Assembly (NCBI GenBank): GCA_014650415.1
Contig: BMUX01000023.1
Span: 32,674-96,673, forward strand
Direction of reading: 5' to 3'
Length of the DNA stretch: 64,000 nucleotides
Source of the DNA: Streptomyces spiroverticillatus
GTDB taxonomy: Bacteria; Actinomycetota; Actinomycetes; Streptomycetales; Streptomycetaceae
The translations under genes were made by a program, and so were the position numbers. How positions within the stretch are numbered: the stretch's first letter is position 1; each line of letters starts with the position of its first letter. Shown in pieces: positions 51,828 through 60,821 of this stretch. The notes beneath the pieces were generated by a model. The model ran no database searches. It was not told the origin of the DNA and worked only from the letters and a program-made list of their open reading frames with translations.

Positions 51828-54677
51828 TCAGCCGGCCGACGCCCGCACGTCCTCCCGCCGGACGCGCCCTCCGACCCCCGTCCCCCGGACCCGCCCGAGG
51901 TCGACCCCCTCCGCCGCCGCCAGCCTGCGCACCAGCGGGGAGGCGTAGATCTCCTCAGGAGCGGGGGCGGAAGCGGGAGCCGCAGCGCCGGACCCGTCGA
52001 GCAGCCCGTACCCGGCCGCCGCCTCCCGTACGACCCCCGCGTCGATCTCCCCGCGCCCCGCCAGCACCCCGAGCACAGCGACCACCACCGACTCCGCGTC
52101 GACGCCGAAGTACCGCCGTACGTTCTCCCGGCTGTCGGAGAGGCCGAAGCCGTCCGTGCCCACCGAGAACCACTCCTGCTCGACCCACGGCCTGATCTGG
52201 TCCGGCACGGCCCGCATCCAGTCGCTGACCGCGACCACGGGTCCGGGCACCCCGGCCAGGGCCCGCGTCACGTACGGCATCCGCCGCTCGCCGCCGTCCC
52301 CGGCCATGACCGCCCGCAGGTTCGCCGCGTCGCAGTCCATCGCCTCGCGCCGCAGCTCCGTCCACGACGGCGCGGACCACACGTCGGCGGCGACCCCCCA
52401 CTCCTCGGCGAGCAGTTGCTGCGCCCGCAGCACCCAGTGGATGGCGGTCCCGGACGCCAGCAGCTGCACCGGCGCCCCTCCGCTCTCCGCCTCCTTGCAC
52501 CGGTACAGCCCCCGCAGGATGCCTTCCTCGACGCCCTCCGGCATCGGCGGCTGCTTCACGGTCTCGTTGTAGACGGTCAGGTAGTAGAAGACGTCCTCGG
52601 CGTCCGGCCCGAACATCCTCCGCAGCCCGTCCTTGACGATCACCCCGACCTCGTACGCGAACGCCGGGTCGTACGAGATCGCCGCCGGATTCGTCGACGC
52701 GATGAGGTGCGAGTGCCCGTCGGCGTGCTGCAGCCCCTCCCCCGTCATCGTCGTCCGCCCGGCGGTGGCCCCGACCACGAACCCACGCCCCAACTGGTCG
52801 CCCAGCGCCCAGAATTGATCGGCCGTCCGCTGCCACCCGAACATCGAGTAGAAGATATAGAAGGGGATCATCGGCTCGCCGTGCGTGGCGTACGAGGTCG
52901 CCGCCGCCGTCAGCGAGGCCAGCGAACCGGCCTCGGTGATCCCCTCGTTGAGGATCTGCCCGTCACCCGACTCCTTGTAGTACAGCAGCTGGTCGCGGTC
53001 CACCGGGTCGTACGTCTGCCCCAGCGGCGAGTAGATCCCGGCCGTCGGGAACAGCGACTCCATGCCGAAGGTCCGCGCCTCGTCCGGCACGATCGGCACC
53101 CAGCGCCGCCCCGTCTCCTTGTCCCGCATCAGGTCCTTGACCAGCCGGACGAAGGCCATGGTCGTGGCGATCTCCTGGTTCCCCGACCCCTTCTTCAGCA
53201 GCTCGAAGGGCTTGTCCGCGGGCGCGGGCAGCGGCCTGCCCACCACCCTGCGGGCGGGTGCGGGCCCGCCGAGGACATGCCGCCGGTCCCGCAGGTACCG
53301 CGCCTCGGGCGAGTCGTTGCCGGGATGCCAGTACGGCACCTCGTCCCCGCTCAACGCACTGTCGGGGATGGGGAGTTCGAGCAGGTCCCGCATCGCCCGG
53401 AACTCCTTGCCCGACAGCTTCTTCATCTGGTGGTTGGCATTGCGCGACTCGAAGCCGGGCCCCAGCGTCCACCCCTTCACGGTCTGCACGAGCACCACGG
53501 TCGGCGCCCCCTCGTGCTCCACGGCGGCACGGTAGGCGGCGTACACCTTGCGCGGTTCGTGCCCGGCGCGCGACGTCCCGAAGATCTCCTGGATACGCGC
53601 GTCACTCAGCCCCTCCGCCATGGCCCGCAGCGCCGGATCCGCACCGAAGAAGTGCTCCCGTACGTACGCCCCGTCCCTCGCGGCGTACGTCTGGAACTGC
53701 CCGTCCGGCACCTCGCCGAGCCTGCGGACGAGCGCCCCGTCGACGTCCCGGGCGATCAGCTCGTCCCAGGCGCCGCCCCACAGCGACTTGACGACGTTCC
53801 AGCCGGCGGCCCGGAACTGCCGCTCCAGCTCCTGCACGATCTTGAAGTTGCCGCGGACCGGGCCGTCAAGGCGCTGGAGGTTGCAGTTGACCACGAAGGT
53901 GAGGTTGTCGAGCCGCTCCCGGGCCGCCAGCGCGAGCGCCGCCGTGGCCTCGGGCTCGTCCATCTCCCCGTCCCCGAGGAAGGCCCACACCCGGGACCCG
54001 GACGTGTCCTTGATCCCCCGCGCATGCAAGTACCGGTTGAAACGGGCCTGGTAGACGGCCGACAGCGGCCCGAGCCCCATCGACACGGTCGGGAACTCCC
54101 ACAGCCACGGCAACCGCCGCGGATGCGGGTACGACGGCAGCCCCTTCCCTCCGGCCTCCTGCCGGAAGAGGTCCAACTGCCCCTCCCCGATGCGCCCTTC
54201 GAGGAAGGCCCGCGCGTACACGCCGGGCGAGGCGTGCCCCTGCACATACAGCTGGTCCCCGCTCCCGTCGCCCTCCTTCCCCCGGAAGAAGTGCTGGAAG
54301 CCGACCTCGTACAGCCAGGCCGCCGAGGCGTAGGTGGCCATGTGCCCGCCGAGGCCGCCCCGCTGGTTGCCCCGGGTGACCATGGCGGCGGCGTTCCACC
54401 GGTTCCACGCGGTGATGCGGGCCTCCAGCGCCTCGTCACCGGGGAAGTCGGGCTCGGCGGCGGTGGGAATCGTATTGACGTACGGAGTCTCCAGGAACTC
54501 CGGCACGTCCAGGCCGGTCGCCCGTGCGTGCCCGGCGACCCGGCGGACCAGGTGGGCGGCACGGTGCGGACCGCCGAACTCCGTTGCCGCATCGAGGGAT
54601 TCACGCCATTCGGCGAGCTCGGCGGGGTCCTGGTCGGGAAGCTGGTCCAGCTGGCTGGGAAGGTTCTCTCGGAACAC
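51828..54677 (-). CDS. aceE: Pyruvate dehydrogenase E1 with C-terminal PSBD-like domain
   Basis: 949 aa, homodimeric-type E1 using thiamine diphosphate to decarboxylate pyruvate. The ThDP motif is GDGEMDEPEATAALALA..VVNCNLQ, and RGGLGGHMATYASAAW, FGMESLFPTAGIYS and EGITEAGSLASLTAAATSY are typical AceE segments. Unusually the chain goes on past the normal end: an Ala/Pro linker (SGAAAPASAPAPEE) then ASPLVRRLAAAEGVDLGRV and GTGVGGRVRREDV (about residues 904-949), a peripheral subunit-binding domain normally found in E2. No E2 or E3 gene is nearby. ATG at 54677 with AAAGGGGA upstream. Confidence 0.92.
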   Translation of the reverse strand: MFRENLPSQLDQLPDQDPAELAEWRESLDAATEFGGPHRAAHLVRRVAGHARATGLDVPEFLETPYVNTIPTAAEPDFPGDEALEARITAWNRWNAAAMVTRGNQRGGLGGHMATYASAAWLYEVGFQHFFRGKEGDGSGDQLYVQGHASPGVYARAFLEGRIGEGQLDLFRQEAGGKGLPSYPHPRRLPWLWEFPTVSMGLGPLSAVYQARFNRYLHARGIKDTSGSRVWAFLGDGEMDEPEATAALALAARERLDNLTFVVNCNLQRLDGPVRGNFKIVQELERQFRAAGWNVVKSLWGGAWDELIARDVDGALVRRLGEVPDGQFQTYAARDGAYVREHFFGADPALRAMAEGLSDARIQEIFGTSRAGHEPRKVYAAYRAAVEHEGAPTVVLVQTVKGWTLGPGFESRNANHQMKKLSGKEFRAMRDLLELPIPDSALSGDEVPYWHPGNDSPEARYLRDRRHVLGGPAPARRVVGRPLPAPADKPFELLKKGSGNQEIATTMAFVRLVKDLMRDKETGRRWVPIVPDEARTFGMESLFPTAGIYSPLGQTYDPVDRDQLLYYKESGDGQILNEGITEAGSLASLTAAATSYATHGEPMIPFYIFYSMFGWQRTADQFWALGDQLGRGFVVGATAGRTTMTGEGLQHADGHSHLIASTNPAAISYDPAFAYEVGVIVKDGLRRMFGPDAEDVFYYLTVYNETVKQPPMPEGVEEGILRGLYRCKEAESGGAPVQLLASGTAIHWVLRAQQLLAEEWGVAADVWSAPSWTELRREAMDCDAANLRAVMAGDGGERRMPYVTRALAGVPGPVVAVSDWMRAVPDQIRPWVEQEWFSVGTDGFGLSDSRENVRRYFGVDAESVVVAVLGVLAGRGEIDAGVVREAAAGYGLLDGSGAAAPASAPAPEEIYASPLVRRLAAAEGVDLGRVRGTGVGGRVRREDVRASAG

Positions 54678-54888
54678 GAGTGATCCCCTTTCACGTTCCG
54701 GGGTGGAGCCGGGACGCCGCCCGATGGGGCGATGCCACTGGGGCTCGGACGTTCGGGCGGCATCAGGATGGGCCGACCCGATCAGGCGGCAACTCCCGCC
54801 GCCTGTACGCGATTTCCACTCAACGGAAGTTGTTTTCCGCTGCCCAACGAACGTAGGGGGCGGCCCGGGACCCGGTCAACGGTTACCG

Positions 54889-54921
54889 CCCAGTAATGAT
54901 CGATCATCGATCATTACTGGG
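54889..54921. promoter_or_regulatory. Perfect 33-bp AT-rich palindrome upstream of aceE
   Basis: Arms CCCAGTAATGATCGAT (54889-54904) and its complement (54906-54921) around a single C. It is far AT-richer than its surroundings and contains nested GATC sites. It lies about 210 bp upstream of the aceE start. A regulator site is the simplest reading. Confidence 0.65.
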
Positions 54922-54928
54922 TACACAA

Positions 54929-54961
54929 AAGGGGCGACCGGCATCATGCCGGTCGCCCCTT
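54929..54961 (-). terminator. Terminator of the SorC-type regulator gene
   Basis: Perfect palindrome AAGGGGCGACCGGCAT (54929-54944) with one central base and complement to 54961; on the minus strand it ends in TTTT. Stop of the upstream gene is at 54983. Confidence 0.85.
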
Positions 54962-54982
54962 CCCGCTACTGCACGCCGTACC

Positions 54983-56005
54983 TCAGTCGTCCGGGTCGGC
55001 CCGGTCCAGGGCCGGCCGCGGCGGCGGGCCGCCCGCGCTCAGCAGGTAGTCGGCGGCAGCGGTGTCCGTGACGAGGCTGGTCACGAGTCCGGAGCGGAGC
55101 ACCGCGTCGATGGCCGCCGCTTTGCGCAGCCCGCCCGCGATGGCGACGACCTCGGGTATGCGGCGGAGCCGGTCGGCCTCGACGGTGATGCAGCGCTCGC
55201 CGAGGTCACGGCCGACCCGGCGCCCCTGCGCGTCGAAGAGATGCGCGGACGTCTCGGCGGCGACACCGAGCGAGGCGTAGTGCGCCCGCTCCTCGTCCGT
55301 CAGCATGTCGTGCACCGTGGAAATCCCCGGCTCCCACGACCCGATGGACACGCACGCCACCGTCACCTTGTCGAAGTACTCGAAGGCCCGGGCGATGCCC
55401 GTCTGGTTGCGCAGGGCGGCGGCCGTCGCCGGATCGGGCAGCAGCATCGGCGCGTAGATGGGGTGCGCCTCACCGCCCGACACCTGGGCGGCCCGCCGGA
55501 CCGCCTCCACCGAGCCACGCTCGGCGGTCCCCGCGTCGTACACACCGGTGAGCTGTACGACCGTGCACGGCGGCAGGTGGTGCAGGGCGGCAGCCATGTG
55601 AATGGTCGAGCGCCCCCACGCCAGCCCGAGGACATCCCCCTCGTTCACCAGCTCGCCCAGCAGGTCGGCCGCGACCTCGCCCAGGTTCTCCGGATCGGGG
55701 GCGTCCTCGGCGGCATCCGCCGGGGACTCCACGACGACCGCGTGCCGCAGACCGTACCGGGCGCGCAGGGCGTCGGAACGCTCCGCGTCCAGTTCGGCGG
55801 GGACGCGGATCTCGATCCGTACGAGATCGCGCTCCAGGGCGGTCTCCAGCACCCGGGCCACCTTGAAGCGGCTGACGCCGAACTCCTCGGCGATCTGGAT
55901 CTTGGACTTGCCCTCCAGGTAGAAGCGGCGGGCCATGGCCGCCGCCTGCACCAGTTCAGCGGGTCCCATCCGCATGGCCGACCGGCCCGCTGACATCGCA
56001 GACAC
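54983..56005 (-). CDS. SorC/DeoR-type sugar-binding regulator
   Basis: 340 aa. HTH in residues about 20-55 (KSKIQIAEEFGVSRFKVARVL) and a SorC sugar-phosphate-binding domain thereafter (LGLAWGRSTIHMAAALHHLP, VVAIAGGLRKAAAIDAVLRSG). The family usually senses a sugar phosphate. GTG start at 56005 preceded by AAGGAG. Next gene downstream is aceE, so it may control pyruvate metabolism or the pentose phosphate gene rpe upstream; the palindrome at 54889 is a candidate site. Confidence 0.87.
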   Translation of the reverse strand: MSAMSAGRSAMRMGPAELVQAAAMARRFYLEGKSKIQIAEEFGVSRFKVARVLETALERDLVRIEIRVPAELDAERSDALRARYGLRHAVVVESPADAAEDAPDPENLGEVAADLLGELVNEGDVLGLAWGRSTIHMAAALHHLPPCTVVQLTGVYDAGTAERGSVEAVRRAAQVSGGEAHPIYAPMLLPDPATAAALRNQTGIARAFEYFDKVTVACVSIGSWEPGISTVHDMLTDEERAHYASLGVAAETSAHLFDAQGRRVGRDLGERCITVEADRLRRIPEVVAIAGGLRKAAAIDAVLRSGLVTSLVTDTAAADYLLSAGGPPPRPALDRADPDD

Positions 56006-56147
56006 CGCGATCTCCTTAACCTTGGTTCACTTTCACACAATGGTTCGTCGTTCATCCTGTCAGATGCGACGGACCTTGATCAGCCCTGTGGGCCCACGTT
56101 CATTTTGCCGTCTTATTACTGTGGCCGCCCCGACGCTGCGGCGACGC

Positions 56148-56834
56148 TCAGTGGGCGCAGGCCCAGGGAGCCTTCGCGGTGGCCTCGTCGGCCTGGTGCC
56201 GCAGCATGCGCACGGCGGCCGCCGGGTCGTCCGTGTTGTACACGGCCGAACCCGCCACGAAGACATCCGCACCCGCCTCCGCACAACGCTCGATGGTGGA
56301 CGCGGAAACCCCGCCGTCCACCTGGAGCCACAGCTCGAGCCCGTGCTTGGCGATCAGCTGCCGGGTACGGCGGATCTTCGGCAGCATGATGTCCAGGAAC
56401 GACTGCCCCCCGAACCCCGGCTCAACCGTCATGATCAACAGCATGTCGAGCTCGGGAAGCAGGTCCTCGTACGGCTCGATGGGCGTGGCCGGCTTGAGCG
56501 CCATGGACGCGCGGGCGCCCTTGGCGCGGATCTCGCGGGCGGTGCGCACCGGGGCGGCCGCCGCCTCCGCGTGGAAGGTCACCGACCCGGCACCCGCCTC
56601 CACGTACTGCGGAGCCCACCGGTCCGGGTCCTCGATCATCAGGTGGCAGTCCAACGGGATGTCCGTGGCCCTGCTGAGCGACTCCACGATCGGAACCCCG
56701 AGGGTGAGGTTCGGGACGAAGTGGTTGTCCATGACGTCGACATGGAGCCAGTCGGCGCCCTCGACGGCTTTGGCCTCGTCGGCGAGCCGGGCGAAGTCCG
56801 CGGACAGGATGCTGGGGTTGATCTGCGCTGCCAT
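56148..56834 (-). CDS. rpe: Ribulose-phosphate 3-epimerase
   Basis: 228 aa, TIM barrel. It interconverts ribulose 5-phosphate and xylulose 5-phosphate. Motifs: INPSILSADFARLADEA, LHVDVMDNHFVPNLTLG (metal His/Asp), DCHLMIEDP, and MTVEPGFGGQSFLD, then LQVDGGVSAST. Start ATG at 56834-56832; ribosome site weak (TTGGGG). The SorC regulator follows 142 bp on. RsmB lies upstream with 144 bp between. Confidence 0.95.
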   Translation of the reverse strand: MAAQINPSILSADFARLADEAKAVEGADWLHVDVMDNHFVPNLTLGVPIVESLSRATDIPLDCHLMIEDPDRWAPQYVEAGAGSVTFHAEAAAAPVRTAREIRAKGARASMALKPATPIEPYEDLLPELDMLLIMTVEPGFGGQSFLDIMLPKIRRTRQLIAKHGLELWLQVDGGVSASTIERCAEAGADVFVAGSAVYNTDDPAAAVRMLRHQADEATAKAPWACAH

Positions 56835-56978
56835 GCCCCAAGACTGCCATGCCGCCCACCACTTCACGGACGGGGCGGGGCCCCGGATGCACGGACCCGT
56901 CCCGCAGGTCCCGGGGAGGTGGTTCCTCCCGGGACCGTGCGGGGCCGGAACTCCCGCTCGCGGCAGCGGAAGAGCTCC

Positions 56979-58484
56979 CTACGCCAGACGCCTCAGCACC
57001 GCCAGGTACATCGCGTCCGTCCCGTGCACATGCGGCCACAGCTGCACGTCAGGGCCGTCGCCCAGCGCCGCCACCCCCGGCATGAGCGGCCGGGCGTCCA
57101 CCCACTCCACCTCGAAGGGCGCGTTCCCCGCACCCCGCCCCCGGATCACGTCGTCGACGACGGTCCGCGTCTCCGCGAGGTGCGGCGAGCACGTCGCGTA
57201 CCCGACCACGCCTCCGATCCGTACGGCCTTCAAGGCCTCCCGCAGCAGCCCCCGCTGGAGCGGAGCGAAGCCCTCCAGGTCCTCCGGCCGACGCCGCCAC
57301 CGCGCCTCGGGACGGCGCCGCAGCGCGCCGAGACCCGAGCACGGCACGTCCATCAGGACGCGGTCGAAGGTCCCCGGCAGCCACGGCGGGCGCGTGCCGT
57401 CGGCGGCGATGACCTGGTACGGGCCCGGATTCCCGGCGAGCGCCTGCTCGACGAGCCGCGCCCGGTGCGGCTGCTTCTCCGACGCCAGCAGCACCGCACC
57501 CCGCTCGGAGGCGAGCGCCGCGAGCAGCGCCGCCTTGCCGCCGGGGCCCGCGCAGCCGTCGAGCCAGCGCTCGTCGCGGCCCTCGACGGGCGCGTTCGCG
57601 AGGGCAGCCGCGACGAGCTGGCTGCCTTCGTCCTGTACTCCGGCCCGCCCTTCCCGTACGGCTTCCAGCGCGCCCGGTTCGCCGCCCTCGGCCATCCGTA
57701 CGGCGTACGGGGACCAGCGGCCGGGCAGCCCGGACTCCTCGCCCAGCACGTCCAGCAGCTCGTCGGTGGTGGACCTGCCGGGACGGGCGACGAGCGTCAC
57801 CTCGGGCCGCTCGTTGTCGGCCTCCAGGAGGTCCTCGATGCCCGCCCGGCCGCCGCCGAGGGAGTCCCAGAGCGCGGAGACGATCCAGCGCGGGTGGGAG
57901 TGCACGACGGCGAGGTGCTGCTCGGCGTCCTCGTCGTACGGCGGGGCGACCTGCTCCACCCACGTGTCCAGGTCCTGCCGGGAGATCTTCCGCAGCACCG
58001 CGTTGACGAACTTCGCCCGGCCCTCGCCGAGCACCAGCCGCGCCAGGTCCACGCTGGCCGAGACGGCGGCGTGGGTGGGGATGCGGGTGCCCAGGAGCTG
58101 GTGCGCGCCGAGGGCGAGCACGTCGAGGACGGGCGGGTCGACCTCGCGCAGCGGCCGGTCGATGCAGGCCGCGATGATCGCGTCGTACGTGCCCTGGCGG
58201 CGCAGGGTGCCGTAGACGAGCTCGGTGGCGAGGGCGGCGTCGCGTCCGTCGAAGCCCTCGTACTTCTCGCGGGCCTTCTTCAGCAGCGGCGGCAGCACCA
58301 GGTTCGCGTACGCGTCCCGCTCGTCGACGGCCCGCAGCGCCTCGAAGGCGAGGAAGCGCACGGGATCCTTGTCGGGCTTGCGGTGCGGCTTGTAGGGCTG
58401 TTTGCCCGGCCCGCCCTGGTGGCCTTGCTTGCCCGGCCCGCCCTGCTTGCGGGGACGGTTCTGCTGGGACTTCTGGTCGCTCAA
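56979..58484 (-). CDS. rsmB: 16S rRNA (cytosine-967) methyltransferase
   Basis: 501 aa. A basic, repetitive N-terminal tail (GGPGKQ units, residues 1-40), NusB-like RNA-binding domain (about 45-180, RFLAFEALRAVDERDAYANL) and the Rossmann methyltransferase (about 250-500). Motifs: LDGCAGPGGKAALLAALA for SAM, MDVPCSGLGALRRRPEARW with the catalytic motif IV Cys, and GYATCSPHLAETRTVV with motif VI Cys. It makes m5C967 in 16S rRNA. It lies 108 bp after fmt on the same strand. Confidence 0.94.
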   Translation of the reverse strand: MSDQKSQQNRPRKQGGPGKQGHQGGPGKQPYKPHRKPDKDPVRFLAFEALRAVDERDAYANLVLPPLLKKAREKYEGFDGRDAALATELVYGTLRRQGTYDAIIAACIDRPLREVDPPVLDVLALGAHQLLGTRIPTHAAVSASVDLARLVLGEGRAKFVNAVLRKISRQDLDTWVEQVAPPYDEDAEQHLAVVHSHPRWIVSALWDSLGGGRAGIEDLLEADNERPEVTLVARPGRSTTDELLDVLGEESGLPGRWSPYAVRMAEGGEPGALEAVREGRAGVQDEGSQLVAAALANAPVEGRDERWLDGCAGPGGKAALLAALASERGAVLLASEKQPHRARLVEQALAGNPGPYQVIAADGTRPPWLPGTFDRVLMDVPCSGLGALRRRPEARWRRRPEDLEGFAPLQRGLLREALKAVRIGGVVGYATCSPHLAETRTVVDDVIRGRGAGNAPFEVEWVDARPLMPGVAALGDGPDVQLWPHVHGTDAMYLAVLRRLA

Positions 58485-58560
58485 AAGGTGCTCCGCTTAG
58501 GTGAAGGGTGGTTCCCCCTCAGGTTACGTCTGTCTCGGCGGGCGGCCCGCTCGGTCGCGG

Positions 58561-58620
58561 CCCCGGCCCTGGTCAGGCGGCCCCGGCCCTGGTCAGGCGG
58601 TCGCGGCCCTGGTCAGGAGC
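58561..58620. repeat. Three 20-bp tandem repeats across the fmt stop codon
   Basis: CCCCGGCCCTGGTCAGGCGG at 58561-58580, an exact copy at 58581-58600, and a diverged copy at 58601-58620. The fmt stop is inside the array. Confidence 0.8.
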
Positions 58621-59534
58621 TCGCCCGCGGTGATGCGTACGCCGCGCGCCCAGTCGGCGGCCTTCATCGGCTTCTTGCCCTGCGGCTGCACCCAGAGCAG
58701 CTCGACGGCGTGCGAGCCGGTGCCGACGTACACGTTGTTCTTGCCCGCGGACAGCTCGCCGGGGGCGAGGTCGGCGCGGTCGGTGACCAGTCCCGTCTGC
58801 ACCAGCTTCAGCCGCTCGTTCCGGAAGACGGTCCACGCACCGGGCGCGGGCGTGCAGCCGCGCACGATGCGGTCGACGCGCAGTGCGGGCGCCGCCCAGT
58901 CCACCTGTGCGTCCTCGACGGTGATCTTCGGGGCGAGCGTGATGCCGTCGGCGGGCTGCGGAACGGGCTTGAGCGAGCCGTCCTCGATGCCGTCCATGGT
59001 GGCCACGAGCAGCCCCGACCCGGCGAAGGCGAGGCGCGTCAGCAGGTCACCGCTGGTGTCCGTCGGCCGTACGTCTTCCGTGATGACCCCGTACACGGGA
59101 CCGGAGTCGAGCCCCTGCTCGATCTGGAAGGTGGAAGCGCCCGTCACCTCGTCGCCCGCCATCACCGAGTGCTGGACCGGGGCCGCGCCGCGCCAGGCGG
59201 GCAGCAGCGAGAAGTGCAGGTTGACCCAGCCGTGCGTGGGGATCTCCAGCGCGGACTTGGGCAGCAGCGCGCCGTACGCGACGACCGGGCAGCAGTCCGG
59301 GCCGATCTCGCGCAGCCGCGCCTGGAACTCCTCGTCGCGCGGCTTCACCGGCTTGAGCACCTCGATGCCCGCCTCCTGCGCACGCTCCGCGACGGGGCTC
59401 GCGACGAGGCGCCGACCGCGCCCGGCCGGGGCGTCGGGCCGGGTGACGACGGCGACCACCTCGTGCCGCGAGGCGATCAGGGCGTCCAGAGCGGGGACGG
59501 CGACCTCGGGGGTGCCGGCGAAGACGAGCTTCAT
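58593..59534 (-). CDS. fmt: Methionyl-tRNA formyltransferase
   Basis: 313 aa. It formylates the initiator methionyl-tRNA. MKLVFAGTPEVAVPALDAL opens the protein; the catalytic N-H-D set lies in NLHFSLLPAWRGAAPVQHSVMAGD and FQIEQGLDSGPV; a C-terminal OB-like domain follows. Start ATG at 59534-59532 with GAGAGG upstream. Upstream of the rsmB gene on the same strand, with the 20-bp repeats between. Confidence 0.95.
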   Translation of the reverse strand: MKLVFAGTPEVAVPALDALIASRHEVVAVVTRPDAPAGRGRRLVASPVAERAQEAGIEVLKPVKPRDEEFQARLREIGPDCCPVVAYGALLPKSALEIPTHGWVNLHFSLLPAWRGAAPVQHSVMAGDEVTGASTFQIEQGLDSGPVYGVITEDVRPTDTSGDLLTRLAFAGSGLLVATMDGIEDGSLKPVPQPADGITLAPKITVEDAQVDWAAPALRVDRIVRGCTPAPGAWTVFRNERLKLVQTGLVTDRADLAPGELSAGKNNVYVGTGSHAVELLWVQPQGKKPMKAADWARGVRITAGELLTRAATA

Positions 59535-59772
59535 GGGGGTACGAGCCTCTCGTTCGGGCGAATGAACGGCCCGGCGGCGGTGCGGACGCGGGCAGCGCAC
59601 CAGTCTATGGGCGTGTCCCCCGGACCGCCCCGGCGGGCGTCAACGGCAGCGGACCCACCCGCGCCCCGGCGGCTTCGAACGCTCCGGCGGCCGGGGGCGT
59701 ACGCATGTCCGTGCGCCCCGCGCATATGCGGACACGCCCCTGGAGCGTGACCACAACACCGGGTGGCGCGTT

Positions 59773-59790
59773 GGTCAAAAGAGATTGACC
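59773..59790 (+). promoter_or_regulatory. Inverted repeat upstream of the HTH gene
   Basis: GGTCAA (59773-59778) and TTGACC (59785-59790), 6-bp spacer, sit in the 331-bp gap between divergent fmt and the HTH gene. TTGACC may double as a -35 element. Nothing else is seen in the gap. Confidence 0.4.
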
Positions 59791-59865
59791 GAAACGGGTC
59801 GTCGACCTGACGGCCCCGTCCTTCTTCGTCCTTCTTCATTCAACGCCGGTTCGAGAGGCTTTTTC

Positions 59866-60486
59866 ATGGCCGACCACGCAACCCATGACGCCCAAGCGCG
59901 GGCCAGCCTGCACCTGTTGGTACGGGACATCGAGCGGGTCCGCCGGCAGGTGGACGCACTGCGTACCCTCACCGCCCAGCTGGGCAACGTCTACCGCCCG
60001 CGCCGATCGGGTCCCTCCACGGGCTTCGTCGTGTACGGGCGGGCCCCTGCCCCGACCGTCCGCCTCGCGCAGGAACTGCGGGACAGCGTCGAGACCCTGG
60101 TGACCGCCGCCGTGGACTTCGACCGCTCGCTCGGATTCTCGTGGGACGCGGTGGGTTCGGCGCTCGGGGTCACCAAGCAGGCGGTGCACCGCCGGTACGG
60201 TGCGCGCCGGGCGACCGCACAGTCCGCGGCCGGGGCCACCCAGGACCCGACCAGCGCGGACACCGCGTCCTCCGGGGGCTCGATCTCCCCCGCCTCCCCC
60301 GCGGCGGCGTCGAACGGGGCGGTCACGACCGCGCCGGCTCCGACGGTGACGCGGACGATGCCGGGGATGCTTCCGGCGGTTCCCGCTGCTCGGTCGATGC
60401 CGCCGCAGCCGACGGCCTCCAGCCAGTCGCTCCGCGAGGAGTCCCGGCCCACGCCACCCCCCTTCCCCAGCCCCCGCAACGGCTGA
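59866..60486 (+). CDS. Small HTH-like protein
   Basis: 206 aa. N-terminal part is helical (residues 1-110) and includes FSWDAVGSALGVTKQAVHRRYG, a plausible helix-turn-helix at about 90-112. The remainder (115-206) is a low-complexity Ala/Ser/Pro/Thr tail. I know the motif from many Streptomyces proteins but no function. ATG 59866 with GAGAGG upstream. It is divergent from fmt and convergent with priA. Confidence 0.7.
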   Translation: MADHATHDAQARASLHLLVRDIERVRRQVDALRTLTAQLGNVYRPRRSGPSTGFVVYGRAPAPTVRLAQELRDSVETLVTAAVDFDRSLGFSWDAVGSALGVTKQAVHRRYGARRATAQSAAGATQDPTSADTASSGGSISPASPAAASNGAVTTAPAPTVTRTMPGMLPAVPAARSMPPQPTASSQSLREESRPTPPPFPSPRNG

Positions 60487-60821
60487 CCCCCCTCCTCCCC
60501 TCCAAGGCCCCCGCCCACCCCCGGCGGGGGCCTTCTCCCTGCCCCCTCCCGGCAGGGGCCTTCCCCCTGCTCCCTCCCGGCAGGGGCCCCCTGCCCCTGG
60601 CTGTGAAGCCGCCCCCCTTCCCTCCCCCTAGCCCCCTTGGGCGGCGGGGCCGCCCCCCCCCGGGGGCGGAACGGGCGGGCAAGGGGGCGGTACGCCCGAT
60701 CCGGGCCCAGCCCCGTTCCGGCCCTCTCGCCACCGGCCCGGGCCCGCACCCCCCGGTACCGGCCCGCCCCCTCCCGGCCCGAGGGCCCGCACCCCCGGCC
60801 ACCGGCCCACCGCCCCACCCC
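60487..60821. other. Gene-free convergent spacer
   Basis: The stretch between the HTH gene and priA is extremely C/G-rich with doubled CTCCCGGCAGGGGCC units near 60546-60590 and several short GGGG/CCCC stems. No gene or clear terminator can be chosen. Confidence 0.5.

Noticed and set aside
55935..59750. Very long plus-strand open frame over rpe, rsmB and fmt
   Set aside because: It is an antisense shadow made by GC-rich third positions; the minus-strand genes have family motifs and proper starts.
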